Shown here: positions 1 to 5,922 of the stretch, in pieces | Layout: each line of letters begins with the position of its first letter | Numbering within the stretch: the first letter of the stretch is position 1 | Origin: Deltaproteobacteria bacterium | Lineage (GTDB): Bacteria > Desulfobacterota_B > Binatia > Bin18 | DNA length: 7,592 nt | Reading direction: 5' to 3' | Assembly: GCA_012271025.1 (NCBI GenBank) | Contig: JAAXHF010000345.1 | Location: 1 to 7,592, forward strand | Program-made: the position numbers and the translations under genes | Notes under the pieces: model-generated | Databases searched by the model: none | Seen by the model: the letters and a program-made list of their open reading frames with translations, nothing else | What the model was told of the DNA's origin: nothing

Positions 1-369
1 GGCGTACTTCATGCCCAGAAACACCCCGGTTTGATTGATGGCAATGACCCGATTCCACAGCTCCAGGTCGGTTTCTTCCAGTTTTTCGATCGGAAAAATC
101 CCGGCGTTATTGACCAGAATATCCAGCCTGCCGTAGCTGGACAGCGCCGTCTCGACCGCCGCCTGCCAGTCTTCCTCACGGGTGACATCGAGCCGCACCC
201 CGGTCGCCCGGTCACCCAACGCGTCCACCACCCGACCCTGCTCTTCGAGCAGGATATCGCCGAGCACGACGTTTGCCCCTTCGGCCACAAACATGCGCGC
301 CTCGGCCTCTCCCTGTCCGCGTGCCGCCCCGGAAATCAGACCAACTTTTCCTGCGAGTCTTCCAGCCAT
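1..369 (-). CDS. Short-chain dehydrogenase/reductase (SDR), N-terminal 123 residues, cut by window edge
   Basis: NAD(P)-dependent oxidoreductase of the classical SDR family, probably cytoplasmic; the substrate cannot be told from this part. Reading the minus strand from ATG at 369, the Rossmann dinucleotide-binding motif is SGAARGQG (residues 13-20), an Asp (D38) ends the second beta strand, which in this family usually favours NAD over NADP, then LDVT (60-63), the structural NNAG motif (87-90) and N112 in AINQTG, the counterpart of the catalytic-tetrad Asn. The catalytic Ser and YxxxK would lie beyond base 1. The start is supported by AAAGGAG seven bases upstream. It is divergent from the dioxygenase at 567, with 197 bases between. 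The family is certain; the closest described members are annotated as hydroxysteroid or glucose dehydrogenase-like, a label too loose to transfer. Confidence 0.93.
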   Translation of the reverse strand, partial: MAGRLAGKVGLISGAARGQGEAEARMFVAEGANVVLGDILLEEQGRVVDALGDRATGVRLDVTREEDWQAAVETALSSYGRLDILVNNAGIFPIEKLEETDLELWNRVIAINQTGVFLGMKYA

Positions 370-377
370 GGATCGTG

Positions 378-384
378 CTCCTTT
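378..384 (-). promoter_or_regulatory. Shine-Dalgarno site of the SDR gene
   Basis: On the minus strand this reads AAAGGAG and ends 8 bases before the ATG at 369 (a gap of 8 bases, 370-377). It fixes the SDR start codon. Confidence 0.75.
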
Positions 385-421
385 CATCGGACGGCCACGG
401 GGGCTGCCCCTCCGGCAACGA

Positions 422-451
422 ACCATAGCAAAGAAGTGGGCCGGCTTCCAA
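422..451 (-). promoter_or_regulatory. Candidate sigma70-type promoter for the SDR gene
   Basis: On the minus strand TTGGAA (plus 446-451) is followed after 18 bases by TATGGT (plus 422-427), a fair match to -35 and -10 boxes. This would give an untranslated leader of roughly 45 bases before the SDR start. It is based on consensus matching only, and the host's promoter preferences are unknown. Confidence 0.25.
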
Positions 452-505
452 TCCATACCGGTCAGGCTAGGCCATGCCCGTTCGATTGAGCCGGACTTTC
501 TTGTG

Positions 506-535
506 TTGACTCTTTTCCCCTTGTGGTGAAATAGT
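506..535 (+). promoter_or_regulatory. Candidate sigma70-type promoter for the thiol dioxygenase gene
   Basis: TTGACT (506-511) is followed after 18 bases by AATAGT (530-535), which matches four of six -10 consensus positions. The stretch is visibly more AT-rich than its surroundings. Transcription would start near 542, about 25 bases before the ATG, just ahead of the Shine-Dalgarno site. Confidence 0.35.
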
Positions 536-551
536 ACTCGGTAGGACTCAT

Positions 552-558
552 AAGGAGG
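552..558 (+). promoter_or_regulatory. Strong Shine-Dalgarno site of the thiol dioxygenase gene
   Basis: AAGGAGG followed by T, eight bases before the ATG at 567. It is one of the two best ribosome binding sites in the window and fixes the start. Confidence 0.85.
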
Positions 559-566
559 TAAGATCT

Positions 567-1184
567 ATGGCAGGCAACCTCGCCCACCAGCAGGATACAT
601 ATAGCGTTGAAGAACTCGCTGCGGACGTAGAGGCTGTTGTCGCCCGCGACACCGAACAGGCAAAAATCGTTCCCCAACTCGAACCCTTGTTAGCCCGATT
701 TCTGGCTGCGGGCACCTTGCCCGAGCAGTACTGCCAACCGGCTGCCGGACGGACGGCCAGTGCCCATCAAAATTTTAGCCTGTATCGCCTGTATCGCGGA
801 GCGAATGATCGTTTCAATATCATGGCCGCAATCTGGCCCGCGGGCGGCGGCAGCGGCGTACACGATCACGCCGGAAACTGGGTTGTCGAAGGCGTGTATC
901 GGAACACCCTGCATACCGTCCGCTATACACGCCAGGACGACGGTAGCCGGCCCGGCTATGCCGAACTCCACGAGACGGCGGCTCTGGACATGTATCCGGG
1001 CGATGTCGCCCACGTGCAGTACCCCGACGAGGTCGTTCACGATTTTATCAACTCCAGCCAAGAGCCGACTGTCAGCGTACATATCTACGGCGGTGACATT
1101 ACCAGAGAGACGCTGAACTATTTCGACCCCGCCGCCAATGCGGTTGAGGCGGTCGCCCACGACCTGAGTTACGATAACGAGTGA
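567..1184 (+). CDS. Cysteine dioxygenase-like thiol dioxygenase (cupin superfamily)
   Basis: Predicted mononuclear non-heme iron enzyme that oxidises a small thiol such as cysteine or 3-mercaptopropionate to its sulfinate with O2, in the cytoplasm. The 205-residue length is usual for bacterial members. The first cupin motif holds H99-D-H101, and H158 in VVHDF is the likely third iron ligand. S170-V-H172-I-Y174 matches the Ser-His-Tyr triad of cysteine dioxygenases (SxHxY). The position of the cysteine that forms the Cys-Tyr crosslink in the mammalian enzyme is V106 here, so that cofactor should be absent, as in many bacterial homologs. R74, just before the FNIM strand, may be the Arg that binds substrate carboxylate, which would favour cysteine over mercaptopropionate; the alignment there needs a one-residue gap, so this is tentative. 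The gene has its own promoter candidate and overlaps the convergent DUF3047 gene by 86 bases. Confidence 0.88.
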   Translation: MAGNLAHQQDTYSVEELAADVEAVVARDTEQAKIVPQLEPLLARFLAAGTLPEQYCQPAAGRTASAHQNFSLYRLYRGANDRFNIMAAIWPAGGGSGVHDHAGNWVVEGVYRNTLHTVRYTRQDDGSRPGYAELHETAALDMYPGDVAHVQYPDEVVHDFINSSQEPTVSVHIYGGDITRETLNYFDPAANAVEAVAHDLSYDNE

Positions 1185-1944
1185 GCCCAGACGCCCCATC
1201 GGGGCGTCTCTCCCGGACCGACAGGGCAGACACTTGTGTCGCCTTCGTATCTCGCCCGTCCAGGGCTGCGGCCGGCAGGACGGCCAGATCGTCATAGTCG
1301 GCCTGGGCGCTGCTGCGGGTGACATCCGAATCGGTCAGAATCGCCACTCCCTGGACCTCGCCCGGGGCAAAGCCGAACAATTCCTTATAGTCCTCATAAA
1401 AGTTCACCGTTTCCTGACGCCAGGCCGGACTGTCCGGCGGCCCGCTCTGGAGCACGACGACCTTGCCCCGCCAGTAATTGGGGCTGGTGAAGGTGCTGCC
1501 GACCGGCAGGGTCGTGCTCCAGACGTATTTGATGGCCCGGGGCATAATCCGGCTGTCAAACACCACGTACACCGCAGCGGCCGAGTCATTGGTCGGTTTG
1601 GCGCGCTCGTCCCCACCGCTCGGCAGCCGGGCGACCCGCCAGCGCCAGCGCAGCACCGGATACTGCTCGGGGCCGAACTTTTTGGTCAGCCCGATCTGAA
1701 TGTCTTGCCGCTCGGCCGAGGCGCGCAAAAAGCGGTTGCCCGCCTCCTCTTCGGCAACCCGATAAATTGTTCGCGCCTCAGCCTCATCCCCCCGCACTTC
1801 CCAGCGACCCGGAAACGTCCCGACCGCATACTGCTCAAACGTCTCCTCCAGCACCGGCTGGTGGGCTGGCGGCCGGTCATCCGCACGCGCAACACCGCCC
1901 AACACCATACAGCCCAAGACCATCATCAGCACCCGTCGCAGCAT
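1099..1944 (-). CDS. Secreted DUF3047 family protein with an unusual C-terminal tail
   Basis: A 281-residue exported protein of unknown function. The N-terminus is a Sec signal peptide: basic MLRR, a hydrophobic stretch to about residue 19, and cleavage predicted after ARA (residue 21). C12 is preceded by too short a core to make a convincing lipobox. Family-typical segments follow: FEQYAVGTFPGRW, a basic-aromatic strand LRWRWRV, YVWSTTLPVG with SPNYW, NFYEDYKELFG, the acidic ILTDSDVT, and a final YDDLAVLP strand ending at residue 224. Members are often predicted to have a beta-sandwich, lectin-like fold. The last 57 residues are Arg/Pro/Ser-rich with no recognisable domain; they run over a hairpin and into the 3' end of the dioxygenase gene, so they may be readthrough after loss of the original stop. 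The start at 1944 is chosen from the signal peptide. Only a weak AGGCGA precedes it. The open frame continues upstream, but without export-signal sense. Confidence 0.82.
   Translation of the reverse strand: MLRRVLMMVLGCMVLGGVARADDRPPAHQPVLEETFEQYAVGTFPGRWEVRGDEAEARTIYRVAEEEAGNRFLRASAERQDIQIGLTKKFGPEQYPVLRWRWRVARLPSGGDERAKPTNDSAAAVYVVFDSRIMPRAIKYVWSTTLPVGSTFTSPNYWRGKVVVLQSGPPDSPAWRQETVNFYEDYKELFGFAPGEVQGVAILTDSDVTRSSAQADYDDLAVLPAAALDGRDTKATQVSALSVRERRPDGASGLTRYRNSGRGRPPQPHWRRGRNSSASLW
1189..1209. terminator. Perfect 9-bp hairpin between convergent genes, possible bidirectional terminator
   Basis: AGACGCCCC, a three-base loop ATC, then GGGGCGTCT form a perfect GC-rich stem-loop starting five bases after the dioxygenase stop. 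Neither strand has a T tract after the stem, so it is not a textbook intrinsic terminator. It could still end transcription or protect the 3' end of the mRNA. On the minus strand it lies inside the coding tail of the DUF3047 gene. Confidence 0.6.
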
Positions 1945-1976
1945 TCGGTCGCCTGTCCACTCTACGCAAGAATTTT

Positions 1977-1987
1977 TGTGGCCGGCC
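1977..1987 (+). repeat. 11-bp direct repeat, copy 1 (TGTGGCCGGCC)
   Basis: An exact copy of the sequence at 2052-2062, containing the 8-bp palindrome GGCCGGCC. Both copies lie in the 132-base divergent gap between the DUF3047 and methyltransferase genes, 75 bases apart. They might be operator sites, but GC-rich genomes produce such words by chance. Confidence 0.35.
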
Positions 1988-2051
1988 ATTCTGGCACGGA
2001 TGGCACACGGACGCGAGACCGCATGGACAAGAGCCGAGCGACAGGGAACAA

Positions 2052-2062
2052 TGTGGCCGGCC
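2052..2062 (+). repeat. 11-bp direct repeat, copy 2 (TGTGGCCGGCC)
   Basis: Second exact copy, ending three bases before the Shine-Dalgarno region of the methyltransferase gene. A protein bound here would overlap the ribosome binding region of that gene. Confidence 0.35.
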
Positions 2063-2065
2063 TTG

Positions 2066-2072
2066 AGAGGAG
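2066..2072 (+). promoter_or_regulatory. Shine-Dalgarno site of the methyltransferase gene
   Basis: AGAGGAG, four bases before the ATG at 2077. It decides between this start and an in-frame ATG at 2023, which has no comparable site. Confidence 0.7.
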
Positions 2073-2076
2073 CGGC

Positions 2077-2853
2077 ATGGCACGAGAGTGGAACGCAGGC
2101 GAGTATGAACGGCTGGCCGACCCCATGACCCGCTGGGGCGGACACGTCCTTGATCGTCTGGACCTGAGCGGCGACGAAACCGTCCTGGACGCCGGCTGCG
2201 GGACGGGACGGGTGACCGAGCAACTCCTGGCCCGCCTGCCACGCGGCCGGGTGATCGGGGTTGACGGCTCGGCGGCCATGATCGCCCAAGCCGCCGAGCG
2301 GTTTCGGGCCAGCCCACAGGTCAGCCTGCATACAGCGGATCTGCTGAGCCTCGACCTGCCGCACCAGGTTGACGCCATCCTGTCGACCGCCACCTTCCAC
2401 TGGATTCTCGACCATGACAGCCTGTTTGCCCGGCTCGCCCGGGTGCTCAAACCCGGGGGACAGCTGGTTGCCCAGTGTGGCGGTGCGGGCAATATCGCCA
2501 CGGTCCGGGCGGCCATCACCGCCGTCATGCACACCGCGCCCTTCCAAGCCGCCTTTGCCGACTGGCAGGAGCCGTGGGAGTTTGCCCAGCCCCAGCTCAC
2601 CGCCCAGCGTCTCAGCCGGGCCGGTTTTGAGCCGCTCGATACCTGGTTGAACCCGGAGCCGGTCGAGCTCGCATCGCCCACCCACCTGGCCGACTACTTG
2701 GAGACAATCGTGCTGGGCACCCACCTGTTGCGGCTGGCCCCGGATCAGCGTCGGCGGTTTGCCGAGGCGGTCGCCCACACGGTCGTGCGTCAAACCGGGA
2801 CGGCCTCGATCGACTACGTGCGCCTCAATATCATCGCCCGTCGCCAGGGCTGA
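2077..2853 (+). CDS. SAM-dependent class I methyltransferase, trans-aconitate 2-methyltransferase-like
   Basis: A cytoplasmic methyltransferase of 258 residues, close to the roughly 250 of the Tam family. Motif I, binding S-adenosylmethionine, is VLDAGCGTGR (36-45). The acidic residue after the second strand is D63 in IGVDGS, followed by AMIAQA, which packs on the adenosine. D88 in TADLLSLDL is the third motif, and ATFHWILDHDSLF then LKPGG form the post-core strand region. The opening EWNAGEYERLADP and the closing IDYVRLNIIARR also resemble Tam proteins, which methylate trans-aconitate and relieve aconitase inhibition. The substrate cannot be proven from sequence, and many Tam-like proteins act on other small acids. 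The start follows a good AGAGGAG. The dacB-type gene begins 11 bases after the stop, so the two are probably co-transcribed. Confidence 0.85.
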   Translation: MAREWNAGEYERLADPMTRWGGHVLDRLDLSGDETVLDAGCGTGRVTEQLLARLPRGRVIGVDGSAAMIAQAAERFRASPQVSLHTADLLSLDLPHQVDAILSTATFHWILDHDSLFARLARVLKPGGQLVAQCGGAGNIATVRAAITAVMHTAPFQAAFADWQEPWEFAQPQLTAQRLSRAGFEPLDTWLNPEPVELASPTHLADYLETIVLGTHLLRLAPDQRRRFAEAVAHTVVRQTGTASIDYVRLNIIARRQG

Positions 2854-2864
2854 GCCCGTCGCCT

Positions 2865-4349
2865 ATGAAGACCGCTCGGCAGCGCCGATTCCACCGCCGG
2901 CTGCTGGCCTGTGTCCTGACCAGCCTGACGCTGCTCGGCACCAGCGCCGACGCCGCGCCGCTTGACGCCCTGGCCCGGCGCTATCGCTTCACCCCTGACG
3001 TGATTGGCTCCATCCTGTTCGACCCCGCTCAGGGGACCGTCGTCGAATCCCATCTCGCCGACACCGCTCGGATTCCGGCTTCGACAACAAAAATTGTCGT
3101 TGGCCTGGCCGCCCTCCACCTGTTGGGACCCGAGTATCGGTTTACCACCGCGCTGCTGCGAGACGGGCCGGTTCAGGACGGCAGCCTGCACGGCGATCTG
3201 TACCTGCGGGGCGGCGGAGACCCATCCCTGTCGAGCGATGCCCTGCGGCATTTTGTCGCGGCCCTGAAAAAGGCCGGCATTCGACGCATGGTTGGGCGCT
3301 TTCTTTTCGATGACAGTTTTTTGCCGTCCACATCCGCCATCAATGCCCGCCAGCCGACCGCAGCAGCGTATAATCCCGGCGTCAGCGCGCTGTCCCTGAA
3401 CTACAACCGCATCCAGCTCCAGTGGCGGCACACGGTCGGCAGGCCAGACTTCCGGATCAGCGTCTGGTCGCCGGCTGACAGCGGCAACCTGCCGCTGCGC
3501 GCCATCCAGACTGGCGTCCAGGCCCCGGGTCTCGACCGCCGCATGAAGTTTCTGCATAGCGCCCCGCAGCTCGACCGCTGGCTGCTGTCTCGCAGCCTGC
3601 CGCCCCAGGGCTGGCAGACCCTGCCGATTCGGACCGACCCGGGCCGTGTGGCCGCCCTCATCTTCCGTACCTTGTGCGACACGCACGGGATCCAGCTCCC
3701 CCTGCCACAACCGGGACTGGCCCCCGGTGACGCCCAGCCGGTGTACACCCACGCCAGCCCGGCCCTGTCGCAACTGGTTGCCGACACCCTGCGCTACAGC
3801 AGCAATCTGTCGGCCGAGTTGATCGGTCAGGTGGCGAGCCGATACCTGACCGGCCGTCCCCTGACGATTCGCGAGTCGGCCACCGCACTCACCGCCTGGT
3901 ACCGTCAGCAGCTGCCCGACATCGACTGGCGGGCGTTTGACAGCCGCAACCATTCCGGCCTCAGCAGCCGCTCGCGCCACACCCCGCGCCAGCTGGCGGC
4001 CATTCTTCGCCACGGCTGGCGCCCGTCCACAGACCGGGCGACTACGTTTGACTTTGCGGCTCTGCTGCCGGATGTCCAGCGCCGCAGCCCCCCCGCACAC
4101 GACCGAGTACATGTCAGGGCCAAATCCGGCACCATGCACTACGCCGGCGGCCTGGCCGGCTATGTGCGAACCCGCCGTGGCCGACGGCTGGGCTTTGTCA
4201 TTCTGCTGACCGACTTTGCCCGGCGGACCGCTCTTGACGCTGCGTTTGACAGCCGCATCGACAGCACCCCGGCCCCGGCACGAGCCTGGACCAGACGGGC
4301 CAAACGGTTTGAGCGAGCCCTGATCAGGGACTGGCAGGAGCGCTACTGA
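2865..4349 (+). CDS. dacB: D-alanyl-D-alanine carboxypeptidase/endopeptidase, PBP4 type (peptidase family S13)
   Basis: A periplasmic penicillin-binding protein that trims the terminal D-Ala of stem peptides and cuts D-Ala-meso-DAP crosslinks in peptidoglycan. The 494 residues compare with 477 for E. coli DacB. A signal peptide covers about residues 1-31 (Arg-rich start, hydrophobic 13-26, TSADAA before PLD). The catalytic SxxK is S73-T-T-K76. GGGDP (116-120) and YNPGVSALSLNYN (169-181) are S13 hallmarks. SxN is S312-S-N314, and the third motif is K420-S-G422 in place of the usual KTG, a conservative change. NHSGLS matches the family's DGSGLS region. Motif spacing leaves room for the large inserted domain typical of S13 between SxxK and SxN. 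No Shine-Dalgarno is visible before the ATG, so translation is probably coupled to the methyltransferase stop 11 bases upstream. Confidence 0.92.
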   Translation: MKTARQRRFHRRLLACVLTSLTLLGTSADAAPLDALARRYRFTPDVIGSILFDPAQGTVVESHLADTARIPASTTKIVVGLAALHLLGPEYRFTTALLRDGPVQDGSLHGDLYLRGGGDPSLSSDALRHFVAALKKAGIRRMVGRFLFDDSFLPSTSAINARQPTAAAYNPGVSALSLNYNRIQLQWRHTVGRPDFRISVWSPADSGNLPLRAIQTGVQAPGLDRRMKFLHSAPQLDRWLLSRSLPPQGWQTLPIRTDPGRVAALIFRTLCDTHGIQLPLPQPGLAPGDAQPVYTHASPALSQLVADTLRYSSNLSAELIGQVASRYLTGRPLTIRESATALTAWYRQQLPDIDWRAFDSRNHSGLSSRSRHTPRQLAAILRHGWRPSTDRATTFDFAALLPDVQRRSPPAHDRVHVRAKSGTMHYAGGLAGYVRTRRGRRLGFVILLTDFARRTALDAAFDSRIDSTPAPARAWTRRAKRFERALIRDWQERY

Positions 4350-4408
4350 ACCGCCCCCGGCCCCCCGTCCCTTGACAGCCCCCCACGCCCTTTGCTCTCC
4401 TGGAATCT

Positions 4409-4678
4409 ATGTCACAGCCGAAGAGCGTCTTCTCCCTGACCGGTCAGCTCGTCGCCATCCGGACGACCCTCAAACGCGAGTTGGGCACCGACTATGACGA
4501 CAAAATCGAGCCGGTCCGCGCCGCGCTCAGGGAAATCGCGCAAGACCAGCCGCTGGTGGAGATTCTCCAGCAGACCATTGACCGCCTGCTGGCCAGAGAG
4601 GCCGACAATGTGGAGTTGATGACCCTCATCGCGGCCGGCCTCGACGTCATTGAAGAGACCCAACAGACCCACCACTAG
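4409..4678 (+). CDS. Hypothetical 89-residue helical protein upstream of ravA
   Basis: I do not recognise this family. The product is small, acidic overall, without a signal peptide, membrane segment or cysteine, and looks almost wholly alpha-helical: an N-terminal stretch around FSLTGQLVAIRTTLKRELG, an acidic DYDDKIEP link, then two amphipathic helices around 30-65 (VRAALREIA, ILQQTIDRLLA) and a C-terminal helix (LMTLIAAGLDVIEE) ending in HH. It could be an adaptor or interaction module. It starts 59 bases after dacB with only a weak GGA five bases from the ATG, and ends 90 bases before the ATPase. Frame length, regular amphipathic pattern and same-strand position between real genes support coding. 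A role with the RavA/ViaA pair is inference from position alone. Confidence 0.65.
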   Translation: MSQPKSVFSLTGQLVAIRTTLKRELGTDYDDKIEPVRAALREIAQDQPLVEILQQTIDRLLAREADNVELMTLIAAGLDVIEETQQTHH

Positions 4679-4768
4679 GACATATGCGCCGTTTTGACTG
4701 CTGCCTTTTCCCGTCCGGGCGGGCGCCCACGCATTGTCCCTGCCGGAGCGATCTGCTAAGCCTGAGGG

Positions 4769-5887
4769 GTGAGCCCGCACGACAAATTCAGCGCGATCCG
4801 CCAGGAACTCCAGCAGACTTTTTTGGAGCGCGCCGACCTGATTGACGGTGCCCTGGCCGCCCTGCTGTCGTCCCAACACGTGCTGATCATCGGCCCACCC
4901 GGCACGGCCAAGTCGATGCTGGCCGACGCCCTGTGCCGGCGGATTACCGGCGGGACCTATTTCCAGTGGCTGCTGACCAAATTCACCACCCCCGAAGAGC
5001 TGTTCGGCGCGGTCAGCCTCAAAGCCCTGGAGGCCGACGACTACCGGCGGGTGACCGACCACAAGCTGCCCGAAGCTCAGATCGCCTTTTTGGACGAAGT
5101 CTTCAAGGCCAGTTCGTCAATCCTGAACGCCGTGCTGACCATCATCAACGAGCGCCTCTTCCACAACGGACGGGACATTGTGTCCGTCCCCCTCCTGAGC
5201 CTGTTTGGCGCCAGCAACGAGCTGCCCGAGGACGACGAACTGCTGGCCCTGTACGACCGTTTTCTGCTACGCTTTGTGGTCAACTACATCAGCGAAGACT
5301 TCCGCTTCCTCAAAATGTTGCAGGCCCCCCCGCCAGCCCAGTCCACCACCATCAGCCTCGACGAACTGCGCCAGATGCAGGACGAGGTCCGGGCCATCCG
5401 GGTGCCCGACGCCGTGCTGAGCGTCCTGGCCGATATTCGCCGCGAGCTGGGTAAGAAAAACATCATCGCCTCGGACCGGCGCTACCGCCAGAGCCTGTCC
5501 CTGCTCCAGGCCCTGGCCTATCTGTACGGTCGCACCGAGGTGAACGAGTCGGACCTGTTTTTTCTGGAACACGTGCTGTGGAAAGAACCCTCAGAGCAGG
5601 GCGAGGTACACGCCGTCATCCAGAGCCTGATTCACGGCTATGAGGACACCGTCCAGGAGCTGTTGTTCCAGACCCGTGAGCTGCGCGACTATGCCGAGCG
5701 GGAGTGGGACGACGAAGAACAGCACGCCCGAGCGGTCATTGAAGCCCACACCAAGATCCGCCGCATCCTGGTCCAGGTCGAAGAGATCAGCCAGCAGGCC
5801 CAGCAGGGCGGCCGGCCGCTCGAGAAAGTCGTGGCCATCCGCCAGGAGATTGAGGGCATTCAGCAACAACTGTTGGAGAAAATCTAA
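4769..5887 (+). CDS. ravA: RavA-type MoxR-family AAA+ ATPase, short form
   Basis: A cytoplasmic AAA+ ATPase that, in the E. coli system, works with the VWA protein ViaA as a chaperone-like pair acting on respiratory and membrane-associated targets. Walker A is GPPGTAKS (42-49), Walker B IAFLDE (105-110), sensor 1 GASNE (147-151), Arg finger region LYDRFLLR (161-168), and sensor 2 ASDRR (234-238). The subfamily segments FTTPEELFG and ILNAVLTIINER are conserved. After about residue 272 comes only a charged helical tail (275-372). E. coli RavA has 498 residues and carries the LARA domain in its C-terminal part, which seems absent here. The start is GTG: an in-frame TGA lies at 4763-4765 and the next ATG falls after Walker A. 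GAGGGG abuts the GTG, too close for normal ribosome binding. The VWA partner follows after 35 bases. MoxR of another subfamily is the alternative, less likely given the partner. Confidence 0.88.
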   Translation: MSPHDKFSAIRQELQQTFLERADLIDGALAALLSSQHVLIIGPPGTAKSMLADALCRRITGGTYFQWLLTKFTTPEELFGAVSLKALEADDYRRVTDHKLPEAQIAFLDEVFKASSSILNAVLTIINERLFHNGRDIVSVPLLSLFGASNELPEDDELLALYDRFLLRFVVNYISEDFRFLKMLQAPPPAQSTTISLDELRQMQDEVRAIRVPDAVLSVLADIRRELGKKNIIASDRRYRQSLSLLQALAYLYGRTEVNESDLFFLEHVLWKEPSEQGEVHAVIQSLIHGYEDTVQELLFQTRELRDYAEREWDDEEQHARAVIEAHTKIRRILVQVEEISQQAQQGGRPLEKVVAIRQEIEGIQQQLLEKI

Positions 5888-5922
5888 GCAGGAACTCGAC
5901 GCCCAGGACTGAGAGCGAGCCC

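Noticed and set aside
400..410. GGGG-CTG-CCCC mini-hairpin in the SDR leader as a riboswitch or attenuator
   Set aside because: A 4-bp stem is too short and no T tract or conserved aptamer pattern is seen.
1988..2030. tRNA-like stretch (the frame reads GTDGTRTRD, a peptide often produced by antisense translation of tRNA genes)
   Set aside because: The T-arm consensus is broken and no acceptor stem or anticodon arm can be paired around it, so a real or remnant tRNA is not supported.
1234..2076. Upstream extension of the methyltransferase frame
   Set aside because: It is antisense to the DUF3047 gene and has no domain. The start at 2077 has a Shine-Dalgarno and gives the expected family length.
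1945..2793. N-terminal extension of the DUF3047 frame upstream of 1944 (open to 2793 on the minus strand)
   Set aside because: It is antisense to the methyltransferase gene and would bury a good signal peptide in mid-protein.
4372..4377. Consensus -35 box TTGACA ahead of the 89-residue gene
   Set aside because: No acceptable -10 box lies 15-20 bases downstream; the region there is C-rich.
4684..4845. A 53-codon frame starting at ATG 4684 and running into the ravA-like gene in another frame
   Set aside because: No Shine-Dalgarno, an unlikely Cys/Pro/Arg-rich composition, and overlap with a clear AAA+ coding region.
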